Shown here piece by piece: positions 27,325-36,426 of a stretch of DNA of 64,000 bases. The notes under the pieces were generated by a model. That model saw only the letters and a program-made list of their open reading frames with translations, was not told the DNA's origin and made no database searches. The DNA comes from Vibrio sp. CB1-14 (lineage in GTDB: Bacteria; Pseudomonadota; Gammaproteobacteria; Enterobacterales; Vibrionaceae). The stretch is taken from positions 1,736,001 through 1,800,000 of the forward strand of contig NZ_CP115920.1 in NCBI RefSeq assembly GCF_040412085.2. The letters are read 5' to 3'. Numbering within the stretch: the stretch's first letter is position 1; every line of letters begins with the position of its first letter. A program made the position numbers and the translations under genes.

Positions 27325-28212
27325 TTAGTTGGCGAGTGCAGCAACAAAGGTACTTTGTTGATCGATGACGGTTTTTAATTGGCTTCGTATCCACTGATTG
27401 TAGAGACTAAAGTCTGAGTGGGTCGACCAAAATAGTGATGCGGTAACCTTTTTGCCAAAAAATTCTAAGTTGTCGGTCATAATGGCAAGTTCTTTTGTTG
27501 TTAGTGAAGGTTCCACAATATGCTCAGGTAAAAACGCTATGCCTTTTTGGGCTTTGCATAGTTCGACAATGGTGGACAGATCATCCAACCGCCATATCTG
27601 ATGTGTTGCCAAATCGGATAGGTTAAGCAGTTCATCAAAACCATCCATCAACAAAACGCGAGGTAAACTCGGTTTGTTTTCCAATAGTGATGCATGTCCC
27701 ACCCACCAACAATTGACGTTGAATAACTCGTCCATATTAAAATCGTTGTCGGTTTTGTGATAGGGATTGCCTAGCGCTAGGTCTACTTTTCCTTGGTTAA
27801 TATAGTTGCTCAGAACAAAACTCGGTTTAGTGACGACTTCGAGGTCGATCTCAGGAAATGCTTCCGAAAATTGAAACAAGGTTTGCTTAACATTGCTGTT
27901 ATAAACCAAAGGATCAATGCCGACGCGAAAAACGATCTGTTCCGAGTGGCTCATTTTACTCACTGCTGTAAGCAAATCTCGATATTTACTGACTACCGGA
28001 GTAGAAAGGTGAAATAAACGTTTGCCTTTGTCGGTTAACGTCACTTTAGCGTTTTGCCTGATAAAAAGGTTAAACCCCAAATCAGACTCCAAATTTTGAA
28101 TTGCGGTGCTTACTGTGGATTGAGATTTGCCCAGCTTACGTGCTGCTGAACTAAAAGACCCCGCCTCAACCACTGCAACAAACGAAGCAATATTGTCGAA
28201 TTGCAGCTTCAT
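27325..28212 (-). CDS. LysR-family transcription regulator
   Basis: The 295-residue product has the LysR winged-helix N terminus: FDNIASFVAVVEAGSFSSAA, KLGKSQSTVSTAIQNLE and LGFNLFIR (residues about 5-55). A substrate-binding domain of normal length follows. It belongs to the minus strand and is upstream of the amylase gene, so control of amylase is possible but unproven; many LysR genes control divergent neighbours, and here the divergent side is the pilin region 480 bases away. The effector is unknown. Confidence 0.88.
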   Translation of the reverse strand: MKLQFDNIASFVAVVEAGSFSSAARKLGKSQSTVSTAIQNLESDLGFNLFIRQNAKVTLTDKGKRLFHLSTPVVSKYRDLLTAVSKMSHSEQIVFRVGIDPLVYNSNVKQTLFQFSEAFPEIDLEVVTKPSFVLSNYINQGKVDLALGNPYHKTDNDFNMDELFNVNCWWVGHASLLENKPSLPRVLLMDGFDELLNLSDLATHQIWRLDDLSTIVELCKAQKGIAFLPEHIVEPSLTTKELAIMTDNLEFFGKKVTASLFWSTHSDFSLYNQWIRSQLKTVIDQQSTFVAALAN

Positions 28213-28695
28213 AAATTGACTAACCTTTATGCCGTTTGACTATTTATAGTTATGTAAGTTGTGCTTTTAGCATACATTAGCTTGCTCTTAAGTCATTTAC
28301 AATAGTGATACTTAAAGAGTGTTAGTTTGGTGTTGATAAACCATAAATCAATGCAATGAATTTTGCTTTACAGGGCATTTCGTGCGCTCAACCATTCGGG
28401 ATTGGAATAACGCTCCGTAACCCGTGCAATAAATCGAACTTGTAGTGTGATCTGTGCCACATAATCCGCATCAACGCACGAGTGGAAACTGTCCATTTCA
28501 CAAGTTAATGTTGAAAAAGTAAACACTTATAACAACAGGCACGGCACTAGAGTTGGCGGATTGTTAGAGTTGTAAATAAGGGGTTTCTTTGAACAGGCTA
28601 TCGATAAAATCGATAGAAGCTATTTTTTTGATATTTTGAGCATAATTTAGAATAGACCATGCTTATTGTTGAATAATGTTCAAAGGAATAAAAAT
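28213..28695 (+). promoter_or_regulatory. Regulatory region before tad1
   Basis: This 483-base gap has no gene. It contains a CRP-like site (28446-28461) and a perfect palindrome CTATCGAT-AAA-ATCGATAG (28598-28616) followed by a T-rich run. I find no clear sigma-54 pattern and only weak sigma-70 hexamers. It must drive the tad1 cluster and perhaps the LysR gene. Confidence 0.55.
28446..28461 (+). promoter_or_regulatory. CRP-like site in the tad1 upstream region
   Basis: TGTGATCTGTGCCACA matches the TGTGA-N6-TCACA core at nine of ten positions. It is about 235 bases before the pilin ATG and could act on tad1 or on the divergent LysR gene. Confidence 0.6.
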
Positions 28696-28914
28696 ATGAT
28701 GACTAAGCTTTATGTAAACGCAGTGACGCTTCTAAACGAATTTAAGCGTGATGAGCGCGGTGTTACAGCAATTGAATATGGTTTGATTGGTGTAGCGATG
28801 GCGGTTGCTTTGACAGCGATATTTGCTACTGGTACAGATGGAAAAGACTTTATTTCACAATTGACGGCTACGTTTACTTCCATAGGTGCTGAGTTGGAAG
28901 GTGCTAGCGAATAG
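28696..28914 (+). CDS. flp: Flp-type pilin of the tad1 locus
   Basis: The 72-residue prepilin has a short charged leader, the cleavage site G|VTAIEY after DERG, and a hydrophobic stretch GLIGVAMAVALTAIFA. This is the Flp pattern (G|x4-EY) seen in Tad pilins. TadV should cut after the glycine, leaving a small mature subunit that polymerises into the fibre. I chose the ATG at 28696 with AAGGA eight bases before it; a TTG ten codons upstream is not needed. A stem-loop follows, which probably raises pilin mRNA over downstream genes. Confidence 0.95.
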   Translation: MMTKLYVNAVTLLNEFKRDERGVTAIEYGLIGVAMAVALTAIFATGTDGKDFISQLTATFTSIGAELEGASE

Positions 28915-28940
28915 AGCAGAAACTATCAAGTGTAGTAAAG

Positions 28941-28972
28941 CAGTGTCGGCGATTCTCACAATGCCGGCACTG
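28941..28972 (+). promoter_or_regulatory. Stem-loop between flp and tadV of tad1
   Basis: CAGTGTCGGC and GCCGGCACTG pair over ten positions with one G-U pair and a 12-base loop. No T tract follows. It may partly end or stabilise the pilin transcript, raising pilin over assembly proteins. Confidence 0.6.
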
Positions 28973-29012
28973 ATCATTGTCAAGTAAGCTCGTATTTCAC
29001 AAATAATTATAA

Positions 29013-29453
29013 ATGTTTTATGTAATTTCGCTTATATGCGCTTGTACATGTATATCTATCCTCGATGCTCGTTTTCGACGCATCACTAACATGAGTGTCT
29101 TGGGCTTGATGGCCTTGCAATGTTCGCTGCTGATAAAAAGTGAGATCTATTTAGAATCCGCTTTGCTAGTCCTAACAGTTGGATTTGTTCTATTTTGGCG
29201 ACGTTGGATTGCCGCTGGCGACATTAAGCTTGCGAGTGTACTGGCCTTGGCGTTGCCTTTGAGCCAATTACCAATGGCAGCCACATTAATGGGCTTGGCT
29301 GGAGGGTTAGTTTCATTGTTCTACCTCATGCTCAACCATTGGTTTCCAAACAGAAAAAAACGTCAAGTTGGCATCCCGTATGGCGTTGCCATTAGTTTAG
29401 GATTTTGCTTAGTGATTGTGGTGCACCAAGTGCCTCTGCTTTTAAAGGCTTAA
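29013..29453 (+). CDS. tadV: Prepilin peptidase TadV/CpaA of tad1
   Basis: This 146-residue, multi-spanning A24A-type aspartic peptidase lacks the N-terminal methylase domain of PilD. The two catalytic aspartates are visible: D18 in ILDARFRRITN and D70 in AAGDIKLAS. It should process the Flp pilin and the TadE/TadF pseudopilins in the inner membrane. The ribosome-binding site is weak. It is the second gene of the operon. Confidence 0.9.
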   Translation: MFYVISLICACTCISILDARFRRITNMSVLGLMALQCSLLIKSEIYLESALLVLTVGFVLFWRRWIAAGDIKLASVLALALPLSQLPMAATLMGLAGGLVSLFYLMLNHWFPNRKKRQVGIPYGVAISLGFCLVIVVHQVPLLLKA

Positions 29454-29484
29454 TCATAATTAGAACACCTCGGGGGAAACGAAC

Positions 29485-30306
29485 ATGCGTTCTCGGTTAG
29501 TGCTGCTGATAGCGGTATTGGCTTTAGTTATTGGGGCTTTTGGGCTTCTTGACATGCTGAACCAGAAATCTACGCCACAAGCACAAGCAGAGGTTGTCCC
29601 AGTGCAACCTGTAGAAGAGCACGTCTCAGCATGGCGAGTCAGTTCCGATATTGCCAAAGGCACACCTATTCAAACTGAACAAGTTGTAAAAGTACAATTA
29701 CCCATGAGTAAGGCGCTGGCACATGGCGTCAAACAGGACACTCATATAGATTTTTCACCTTCGACCCTAACCAATCGTGCATTAGAGATAGGCACTATCG
29801 TGCTTCCAGAATATCAGGTAAAGGCAGGACAACCCGGTTACATCGACTTACTTGTTACTGAAGGAATGACGCCATACCCGCTGCAAGTCAGTGATAAAAA
29901 TCTCATCAACGATTACATCCGCCCGGGCACCTATATCGATATTTTGACGGTCAGTTCACCGAACAACAATCTAGCGGCCAACACAGATAAGCCAAGAAGC
30001 TTTAAAGGCGTTAACGCCAATATGTTTCTAAAGCAGGTCAAGGTACTCAATATTGACAACGATGATGACAATTCAGTAACTGCTAGAGCACCGACTAAAG
30101 AGCTTGGTTTTACCACTGTGGTGATTGAAGTTAATCCCGATGATTTACCTAGGTTAGCGCTTGCACAACGAACCATGCACATTGAAATCTACCGCAGTCA
30201 AACCTATCGCCAGTCGACCTATGTCGAGGTTCGCAACATTATGGATAATTACGTGGGAATTGAAGAGTTTCGAGGTAAAACTGCGATGCCAGGAGAGGCA
30301 CTGTAA
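29485..30306 (+). CDS. rcpC: Flp pilus assembly protein RcpC/CpaB of tad1
   Basis: The 273-residue protein has one N-terminal membrane anchor followed by an SAF-type domain (VSSDIAKGTPIQTEQVVKVQ) and the CpaB/RcpC C-terminal domain. It sits in the periplasm and is thought to work with the secretin. The last base of its stop is the first base of the rcpA start, so the two are translationally coupled. Family placement rests on domain order and the next gene being the secretin. Confidence 0.88.
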   Translation: MRSRLVLLIAVLALVIGAFGLLDMLNQKSTPQAQAEVVPVQPVEEHVSAWRVSSDIAKGTPIQTEQVVKVQLPMSKALAHGVKQDTHIDFSPSTLTNRALEIGTIVLPEYQVKAGQPGYIDLLVTEGMTPYPLQVSDKNLINDYIRPGTYIDILTVSSPNNNLAANTDKPRSFKGVNANMFLKQVKVLNIDNDDDNSVTARAPTKELGFTTVVIEVNPDDLPRLALAQRTMHIEIYRSQTYRQSTYVEVRNIMDNYVGIEEFRGKTAMPGEAL

Positions 30307-31673
30307 TGAAGTTTAGCCAGACTAAAAAATGGATAGCGCAGTGGTGTCTAAGCTCACTTATGGTCTTACTTGCGACACCTTTAACGAGTGCAGCGGAACG
30401 ATATATTACGCTTGGCGAAGGCGAACACATTAAGCTGGATTCGCCAGTGGGCAAGGTGTTTATCAGCGATCCGACCGTTGCCGACTACAAAGTGATCAGT
30501 GACGACACCTTGGTCGTGTTCGCTAGCAAAGTTGGTCAATCACGCCTAATTGTTTATGGCACAACAGATGAGGTACTGATTTCCGATCGCATCATTGTCG
30601 ATCTCAATCTATCGGAAGTACGTCGCCAACTTAAGTTTCATTTTCCAAATGCCAATGTAAAAGTTGAATCTATAGGCTCGCAAGTTGCTGTAAGTGGTGT
30701 GGTGGAGTCAGAACAGGAGCGCGATGATATTTACCGTATGGTCGCAACGCTACTTGGCCGAGAAAAGACGGAGCGTTGGGATGAAGCGCAAAAATTAACG
30801 TTTAAAACCACAGGCGGCGACCTTGAAGAGCCAGAGAGCATGATCTTCGCGCGAAACATGACCTGGGAAGGCATTATCGAGCGCATTGAGGTTGCGACCG
30901 TTCAGCAGGTCAATGTGAAAATTTCAGTCGCACAAGTCACCGAGTCGTTCTCGCAAACCGTCGGTGTGGACTGGGGGTCAGTCGGGAGTAGTGTTGGTGA
31001 ATTTGTTTTTAACCAATTTGAGGCAGCTGATATTGGCACGTTGATTACCGCGCTTGGTAATGACGATATTGCGCAAATTTTGGCAGAGCCAAACTTGACG
31101 GTTCTATCTGGAGAGTCGGCTAGCTTTCTCGTTGGTGGTGAAGTGCCGGTAGTAGTTTCAAGTAACAGCAGTATTAACATCACGTTTAAAGAGTTTGGTA
31201 TTCGCCTCGATTTGACCGCAAAAGTGCTGAATCAAAATAAAATTCGCATGCAGCTGTTTCCAGAAGTATCGGAAGTCGAAAAATATGTAAAAGCAGCAGG
31301 CATTGAAGTACCTCAACTTACCTCTAGACGAGCAATGACCACAGTTGAACTTGCAGATGGCGATAGCTTCATTTTGGGTGGCTTGATGAGCAGCGCTGAT
31401 TTTGAGCAAATGCAAAAAATTCCATTGGTCGGTGATATACCAGTCTTAGGGGCTGCGTTTCGTAAATCCGTTACTGAAAGACGACGTACTGAGCTTATCA
31501 TCGTAGCAACGGTCAACCTTGTCGAGCCAATGCGTTCGACCGATGTCCAACTTCCTTATATTCGCAAAACGTCGACGCTGATGCGCTGGTTAAATCTCGC
31601 GGATACAGAAGGGTACATGCAACCTTCGAATGCGACAATTCGACTGGTCGAGCAGGGAGGGTTTATCCAATGA
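30306..31673 (+). CDS. rcpA: Tad secretin RcpA/CpaC of tad1
   Basis: The 455-residue outer-membrane secretin has a signal peptide (LMVLLATPLTSAAE), an N-terminal pilus formation/BON-type domain and a secretin domain with AEPNLTVLSGESASFLVGGE near residues 258-277. It ends with the conserved VPLVGDIPVLGAAFRK-type segment. It forms the channel through which the fibre exits. It overlaps the next gene by four bases (ATGA). Confidence 0.93.
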   Translation: MKFSQTKKWIAQWCLSSLMVLLATPLTSAAERYITLGEGEHIKLDSPVGKVFISDPTVADYKVISDDTLVVFASKVGQSRLIVYGTTDEVLISDRIIVDLNLSEVRRQLKFHFPNANVKVESIGSQVAVSGVVESEQERDDIYRMVATLLGREKTERWDEAQKLTFKTTGGDLEEPESMIFARNMTWEGIIERIEVATVQQVNVKISVAQVTESFSQTVGVDWGSVGSSVGEFVFNQFEAADIGTLITALGNDDIAQILAEPNLTVLSGESASFLVGGEVPVVVSSNSSINITFKEFGIRLDLTAKVLNQNKIRMQLFPEVSEVEKYVKAAGIEVPQLTSRRAMTTVELADGDSFILGGLMSSADFEQMQKIPLVGDIPVLGAAFRKSVTERRRTELIIVATVNLVEPMRSTDVQLPYIRKTSTLMRWLNLADTEGYMQPSNATIRLVEQGGFIQ

Positions 31674-32164
31674 TGCAAGTTAACTTGAAACTGTTGGTCT
31701 TGGCATTTTTTCTGTTATCAACCGGTATTACGGGATGTACTACAGAGCGTTACTTCGACGGCAATGGTGCTGAAGCGCTGGTGTATCAAGAAGTGCACCG
31801 TGTTGATTACGTCATTAAAAATCGCAGCGAGTCTCAGAAAAAGATGGAGCAGTTGATTGCGCTTTCAGAATCTTTTGATAAAGAAGCCGCATATGTGGTC
31901 GCTTACAAATCAACGGCAGATCGTCAGCTAGCAGAAAAGGCGTTTAAAGAGTTTTCAACGTTGGCCGTGACACCGTCTCGCGTTCAATATCGTCAAGAGC
32001 AAGACATGATTGCCAATGTTCGAATCTCAGTAGCCGTTCGTCAACTTAAAACCCAAATTTGCCAACCTGCGCAGCTAGAACAAGAAATTGCGCAGCCTGA
32101 CTGCTTTGTGGAAACCATGCGTCTAAAACAAGTCGCGTATAAGTCGCGCTTGGTGGGAGAGTAA
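31670..32164 (+). CDS. Tad1 lipoprotein, probable RcpB-like secretin partner
   Basis: This 164-residue protein has a lipobox ending in ITGC (Cys23), so it is probably an outer-membrane lipoprotein. It has two further Cys near the C terminus (ICQPA and DCFVE) that may pair. Its position between the secretin and tadZ is that of rcpB/cpaD in Tad operons. Sequence identity to RcpB is not evident, so the role is inferred from position and lipidation. It ends two bases before tadZ begins. Confidence 0.65.
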   Translation: MMQVNLKLLVLAFFLLSTGITGCTTERYFDGNGAEALVYQEVHRVDYVIKNRSESQKKMEQLIALSESFDKEAAYVVAYKSTADRQLAEKAFKEFSTLAVTPSRVQYRQEQDMIANVRISVAVRQLKTQICQPAQLEQEIAQPDCFVETMRLKQVAYKSRLVGE

Positions 32165-32166
32165 TC

Positions 32167-33408
32167 GTGTTTGATTTAACGAAAGCACTGAGCACCAAAG
32201 TCAAACCTGAACCGAAGAATCAAACCGGTGTTGCGGGTTGTACTTTGTTCTATCAATCAAGTGAGTGTCTGAATCTTGTCCAAGAAGTGTTCCGCTTTGA
32301 AGGCTGGAATGATCCTCACTGTGTTCGAACGGTCAAAGGTCATGCCAAACTGACAGAACAGCAGAGTAGCCACATCGTTATTCTCGAGTTGAATGAATCG
32401 GATAACGTGGTTGAAGATGCGAAGAACTTTGCCAGCAAACTGCCAACTCATAAAGGTGTGGTGGTTATTGGTAAAGAGGATGCCATATCCACACTACGCT
32501 CATTGAAAGAAATGGGTTTTTACTACGTTTTTTGGCCGGTAAATAAGCAAGAGTTTGCGGACTTTTTGACGCACGTAAACAATAACCTCAAAAACTTCTC
32601 CGGCGTAAGTAAAGCGCGTAAAGCCAAACGGGTTGCCGTGGTTGGAGCCAAAGGCGGGGTTGGTACTTCGTTTATCGCGACCGAGCTGAGTTCACTTCTT
32701 TCAACTCAAGGAACCGACACGATTCTCGTGGATCATCAATATGTAGACAGTGATATCGATGTTCTTCTGGCACTAAAAGAGTTTAAGCCAAGAATGATCG
32801 ATGAGTTTACCGCGCCATTACATGAGATGGATGAAGAAGGGGCGCTCAGTTACCTTCATACCGCGCGTAAAAACTTACGCTTGCTGGCACTGGATGGCGA
32901 TATGAGCCAAACAGAAATCTTGAATTACAGCCAAAGTTTGTGTGATTTGCTATCGCGCAACGCGAACTTTATTATCGAAGACTACTCCGGCAGCGTTAGC
33001 TTCCCAGTCGAACCACAAATGTTATTGGATGGATTCGACGTGGTTGTATTGGTATTGGATGCTTCTGTTTCGGCAGTGCGCAATGCTAAGCGCCTTATCG
33101 ACAAGGTGGAGAACTTACAGCTAACGTTGTCATCGAGACTGCGCATCATTACCGTCGTGAACTACCATCGCCCCGAGGCTGCCTATGTGATGGACAAGAG
33201 CGATCTTAAACGCTATCTCGGTCAAGAACCGAGCTTGGAAATCGCATTCTGTAAAAATCTGTCGCACATCATCATTGACGGTAAGCGTGCCCATAAACAC
33301 GACCGCCACATGAGCCGTTCACTCGACCACCTAGTGAAGCATATTAATGGCCAGCCTATTTCCGTACCGCGATTCAATCGTTGGTTAGGTAAGGTAGGCG
33401 CGAAATGA
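32167..33408 (+). CDS. tadZ: TadZ/CpaE ATPase-like localisation protein of tad1
   Basis: The 413-residue protein has an N-terminal receiver-like half and a MinD/ParA-type ATPase half with the deviant Walker A GAKGGVGTS (about residue 162). TadZ places the assembly machine at a cell pole and recruits TadA. The usual DxD in the next strand is changed to DHQYVDSD. The start is GTG; the gene overlaps tadA by four bases. Confidence 0.88.
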   Translation: MFDLTKALSTKVKPEPKNQTGVAGCTLFYQSSECLNLVQEVFRFEGWNDPHCVRTVKGHAKLTEQQSSHIVILELNESDNVVEDAKNFASKLPTHKGVVVIGKEDAISTLRSLKEMGFYYVFWPVNKQEFADFLTHVNNNLKNFSGVSKARKAKRVAVVGAKGGVGTSFIATELSSLLSTQGTDTILVDHQYVDSDIDVLLALKEFKPRMIDEFTAPLHEMDEEGALSYLHTARKNLRLLALDGDMSQTEILNYSQSLCDLLSRNANFIIEDYSGSVSFPVEPQMLLDGFDVVVLVLDASVSAVRNAKRLIDKVENLQLTLSSRLRIITVVNYHRPEAAYVMDKSDLKRYLGQEPSLEIAFCKNLSHIIIDGKRAHKHDRHMSRSLDHLVKHINGQPISVPRFNRWLGKVGAK

Positions 33409-34676
33409 GTTCCAACAAAGAGATGTATCTAGCCTTCCGCGGGCAGATTTTTGAAGCACTGGACCCGGAAGCGGTTCAAAAGATGAGCCGCAAAGAGCTT
33501 GAGTCACAGATTCAAAGTGCCGTTGACTTGCTTGCGACGGGCTATCAGCGACCGATCACCTCTATGATGAAAACGGGTCTCGTCAAAAGTTTAATTGATG
33601 AGCTGTTTGGGCTTGGGCCTTTGCAACCATTGGTAGAAGACCAATCGATCACCGATATCATGGTGAATGGGCCTAACAACATCTTTTATGAGCGTCACGG
33701 TAAAGTACACAAATCGGATCTGACCTTTGTAAACGAGGAGCAGTTGCTTGCAATTGCAAAACGTATTGCCTCACGTGTTGGTCGCCGTGTTGATGAACTC
33801 TCTCCAACGGTAGATGCACGTTTAGAAGATGGCAGTCGTGTCAATATCGTCATACCGCCAATTGCCTTGGATGGCACCTCGGTCTCGATTCGTAAGTTCC
33901 GAGAGCAGAATATCGGGTTTGAAGACTTAATAGAGTTTGGTTCCATGTCGATGGATATGGCGAGAGTGCTAATGATCGCCTCTCGTTGCCGTATGAATGT
34001 ACTTATCTCAGGCGGTACCGGTTCGGGTAAAACGACACTACTGAATGCGTTGTCACAGTACATTGCTGAAGATGAACGTATTGTTACCATAGAAGATGCC
34101 GCAGAACTTCGGCTCCAGCAACCTAACTTGGTGAGGTTGGAAACGCGCACTTCAAGTATCGAACAGACGGGTGAGGTGACTCAGCGAGATTTGGTGATTA
34201 ACGCCCTGCGTATGCGTCCTGATCGTATCATTCTTGGTGAGTGTCGCGGTGCAGAAGCGTTCGAGATGCTTCAGGCAATGAATACGGGCCACGATGGCTC
34301 CATGTCTACGCTGCACGCCAACACCCCACGAGATGCTATTGCCCGTGTGGAATCGATGGTGATGATGGCGAACCTTAATCAGCCGTTAGAAGCAATACGT
34401 CGTACGATTGTAAGTGCTGTGCAATTGGTGGTTCAGGTTAACCGTCTGCGAGATGGTAGTCGAAAAATTACCAGTATCTCAGAGATTGTTGGCTTGGAAG
34501 GTGACAGCGTGGTGATGGAGGAAATCTATCGTTTTCGCTATGACGACAGTGAATATGGTGAAGCGGTTAAAGGTGAATATGTGACCAATGGCATCATGCA
34601 GCGCTCTGAGCTAGTAAAGAAAGCACAGTTCTTTGGGTTATACAAAGACTTAATGGCGTCATTTACGGGGCGCTAA
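33405..34676 (+). CDS. tadA: Tad pilus assembly ATPase TadA/CpaF of tad1
   Basis: This 423-residue secretion ATPase powers fibre assembly at the cytoplasmic face. Landmarks are GPLQPLVEDQSITDIMVNGP, the Walker [10 protein letters not shown] (about 202), IEDAAEL, RPDRIILGECRGAEA (Walker B region) and [18 protein letters not shown]. The lineage is CpaF/VirB11-like. It overlaps tadZ and lies one base before tadB. Confidence 0.96.
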   Translation: MSSNKEMYLAFRGQIFEALDPEAVQKMSRKELESQIQSAVDLLATGYQRPITSMMKTGLVKSLIDELFGLGPLQPLVEDQSITDIMVNGPNNIFYERHGKVHKSDLTFVNEEQLLAIAKRIASRVGRRVDELSPTVDARLEDGSRVNIVIPPIALDGTSVSIRKFREQNIGFEDLIEFGSMSMDMARVLMIASRCRMNVLISGGTGSGKTTLLNALSQYIAEDERIVTIEDAAELRLQQPNLVRLETRTSSIEQTGEVTQRDLVINALRMRPDRIILGECRGAEAFEMLQAMNTGHDGSMSTLHANTPRDAIARVESMVMMANLNQPLEAIRRTIVSAVQLVVQVNRLRDGSRKITSISEIVGLEGDSVVMEEIYRFRYDDSEYGEAVKGEYVTNGIMQRSELVKKAQFFGLYKDLMASFTGR

Positions 34677-34677
34677 T

Positions 34678-35580
34678 ATGCTTTGGATTTCACTTATATT
34701 ATTCGCGCTAGCATTACTGCTCAATCGAAGCAGTAAAAAAAGCAAACTGGATCAGTACTTTCAAGTTGATCATCAGGGGGCTGAGAGTGTTAGTGCGATT
34801 AATATTCGCTCACTGTCTCAAAAACACAAGCTGCAAAAGTTAAGAGAATCGATTTCACCAACCTTGATGATATTGGGACCACGTTCGACGCTTTATATCG
34901 CTTTGTATACGATTGGCGCTGTGACCGCGTCTTGGTATGTGTTGGTGGTCTTTTTGCATCAAAAAAATCCACTGCTAATCAGCGCAGCGGTGGCAGTATT
35001 TTTGGTGATTGGCTACCGTTTCTTACTCTCGCGCCGCCGTTCAGAATTTGAAAACAGCTTCCCAGATGCGCTCAATATCTTGATGAGTGCAGTCACAGCG
35101 GGTGATAGTTTGATGCAGGCGATTGGTTATGTGGGTGACACCATGGATAACGCCATTGGTCGCGAGTTTAAGTTGATGGCAGACCGGTTAAAGATGGGGG
35201 AAACACCGGAAGTAGTATTGATGCGCTCTTGTAAGAACTATCCGTATCCAGAGTTTTTGTTTTTTACCATTACTCTGCGCGCCAACATTTCACGTGGCGG
35301 TCAGCTTAAAGGGGTATTGGCTAGGCTCATTCGTGTACTCGTGGATTCAAGAACGCTTGAAAAGAAAAAGATGGCAATGACGTCGGAAGCTCGGATTTCA
35401 GCCAAGATTGTAGCAGCGATTCCCGTCGCCTTTACGGTGCTACTCAATTACATCAATCCAGGTAATGTTGATTTTGTTCTCTATGACCCAGATGGAAGAG
35501 TCATTCTCTATTACGTCCTGATCAGTGAAATGATTGGACTGACTATTATCTGGCTGTTAGTGCGGGGGGTGAGGGCATGA
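34678..35580 (+). CDS. tadB: Tad inner-membrane platform protein TadB of tad1
   Basis: The 300-residue protein has N-terminal hydrophobic segments and a T2SF (GspF-like) domain with FPDALNILMSAVTAGDSLMQA and ARISAKIVAAIP. With TadC it forms the membrane platform that couples TadA to pilin insertion. It overlaps tadC by four bases. Confidence 0.92.
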   Translation: MLWISLILFALALLLNRSSKKSKLDQYFQVDHQGAESVSAINIRSLSQKHKLQKLRESISPTLMILGPRSTLYIALYTIGAVTASWYVLVVFLHQKNPLLISAAVAVFLVIGYRFLLSRRRSEFENSFPDALNILMSAVTAGDSLMQAIGYVGDTMDNAIGREFKLMADRLKMGETPEVVLMRSCKNYPYPEFLFFTITLRANISRGGQLKGVLARLIRVLVDSRTLEKKKMAMTSEARISAKIVAAIPVAFTVLLNYINPGNVDFVLYDPDGRVILYYVLISEMIGLTIIWLLVRGVRA

Positions 35581-36425
35581 TGTTACTCATTGCGGTCACG
35601 GTATTTTTTGGTTGCATTCTTGTGGTTATCGCTGAATCGCTACGTGTGGAGCGACGCCGTCAGAAAATGGACAGTTTGGTTGGTATTCAAACCAAATCTG
35701 GTACGGCGAAGATCAAACACTTTATGGTTCGCTTTGGTAAGGAGCACCGAAAAGAGCTTGAGCAGAAATTAATTGAGGCCGGTTACTACAATAAAGAGTG
35801 GGCGAAATATTACTTTCCGCTCAAGTTTCTTATTTTGGCTGTGTTGCTTGCTCTTGTGGCGTTTAGCGATATCTCCAGCACCAATAAGCTTCTTAGTGCG
35901 CTGCTTTCGTTAGTGGGCGTAATCGTAGTACCGGACTTAGTACTCTCTTTGCGAAGCAAAATGTTGATTGGTCGTACGTCGGCCAAATTGCCTTACTTGC
36001 TTGATATGATGTCAGTTTGTGTCCAAACGGGCATGACGATTGAAGCCAGCTTAGCGTATTTGGCGGACGAACTAGAGATGTTCGATAAAGATCTGTGTTA
36101 CCAAATCAGACGAACTTCGGATGCGGCTCGCATCCACGGCTTAGAAAAAGCGCTCAATGATCTGGGTCAACGACTACCTACACCTGCAGTACGAAGTTTT
36201 GTATTAACCGTTATTCAAAACTTGCAATACGGCACATCTGTTGCCCAAGTGATGAGTGATCTCGCGGAAGATATTCGCAAGGTTCAAATTCTAACCGTTG
36301 AAGAGAAGGTGGGTAAACTCGCCGCCAAAATGAGTGTGCCACTGATCTTATTTATTATGTTTCCCATTGTTGTGCTGATCCTTGCACCGGGGATTATGCA
36401 GATGTCGATATCGTTAGGGAGTTGA
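35577..36425 (+). CDS. tadC: Tad inner-membrane platform protein TadC of tad1
   Basis: The 282-residue T2SF-domain protein has three clear membrane regions and the characteristic LPYLLDMMSVCVQTGMTIEA followed by VEEKVGKLAAKMSVPLILF. It partners TadB. It opens with ATGATG overlapping the tadB stop and ends one base before tadD. Confidence 0.92.
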   Translation: MMLLIAVTVFFGCILVVIAESLRVERRRQKMDSLVGIQTKSGTAKIKHFMVRFGKEHRKELEQKLIEAGYYNKEWAKYYFPLKFLILAVLLALVAFSDISSTNKLLSALLSLVGVIVVPDLVLSLRSKMLIGRTSAKLPYLLDMMSVCVQTGMTIEASLAYLADELEMFDKDLCYQIRRTSDAARIHGLEKALNDLGQRLPTPAVRSFVLTVIQNLQYGTSVAQVMSDLAEDIRKVQILTVEEKVGKLAAKMSVPLILFIMFPIVVLILAPGIMQMSISLGS

Positions 36426-36426
36426 T

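Noticed and set aside
28545-28580. Sigma-54 promoter candidate (GGCACGGCAC and TTGGCGG segments) before tad1
   Set aside because: The GG and GC elements do not have the required 10-base spacing.
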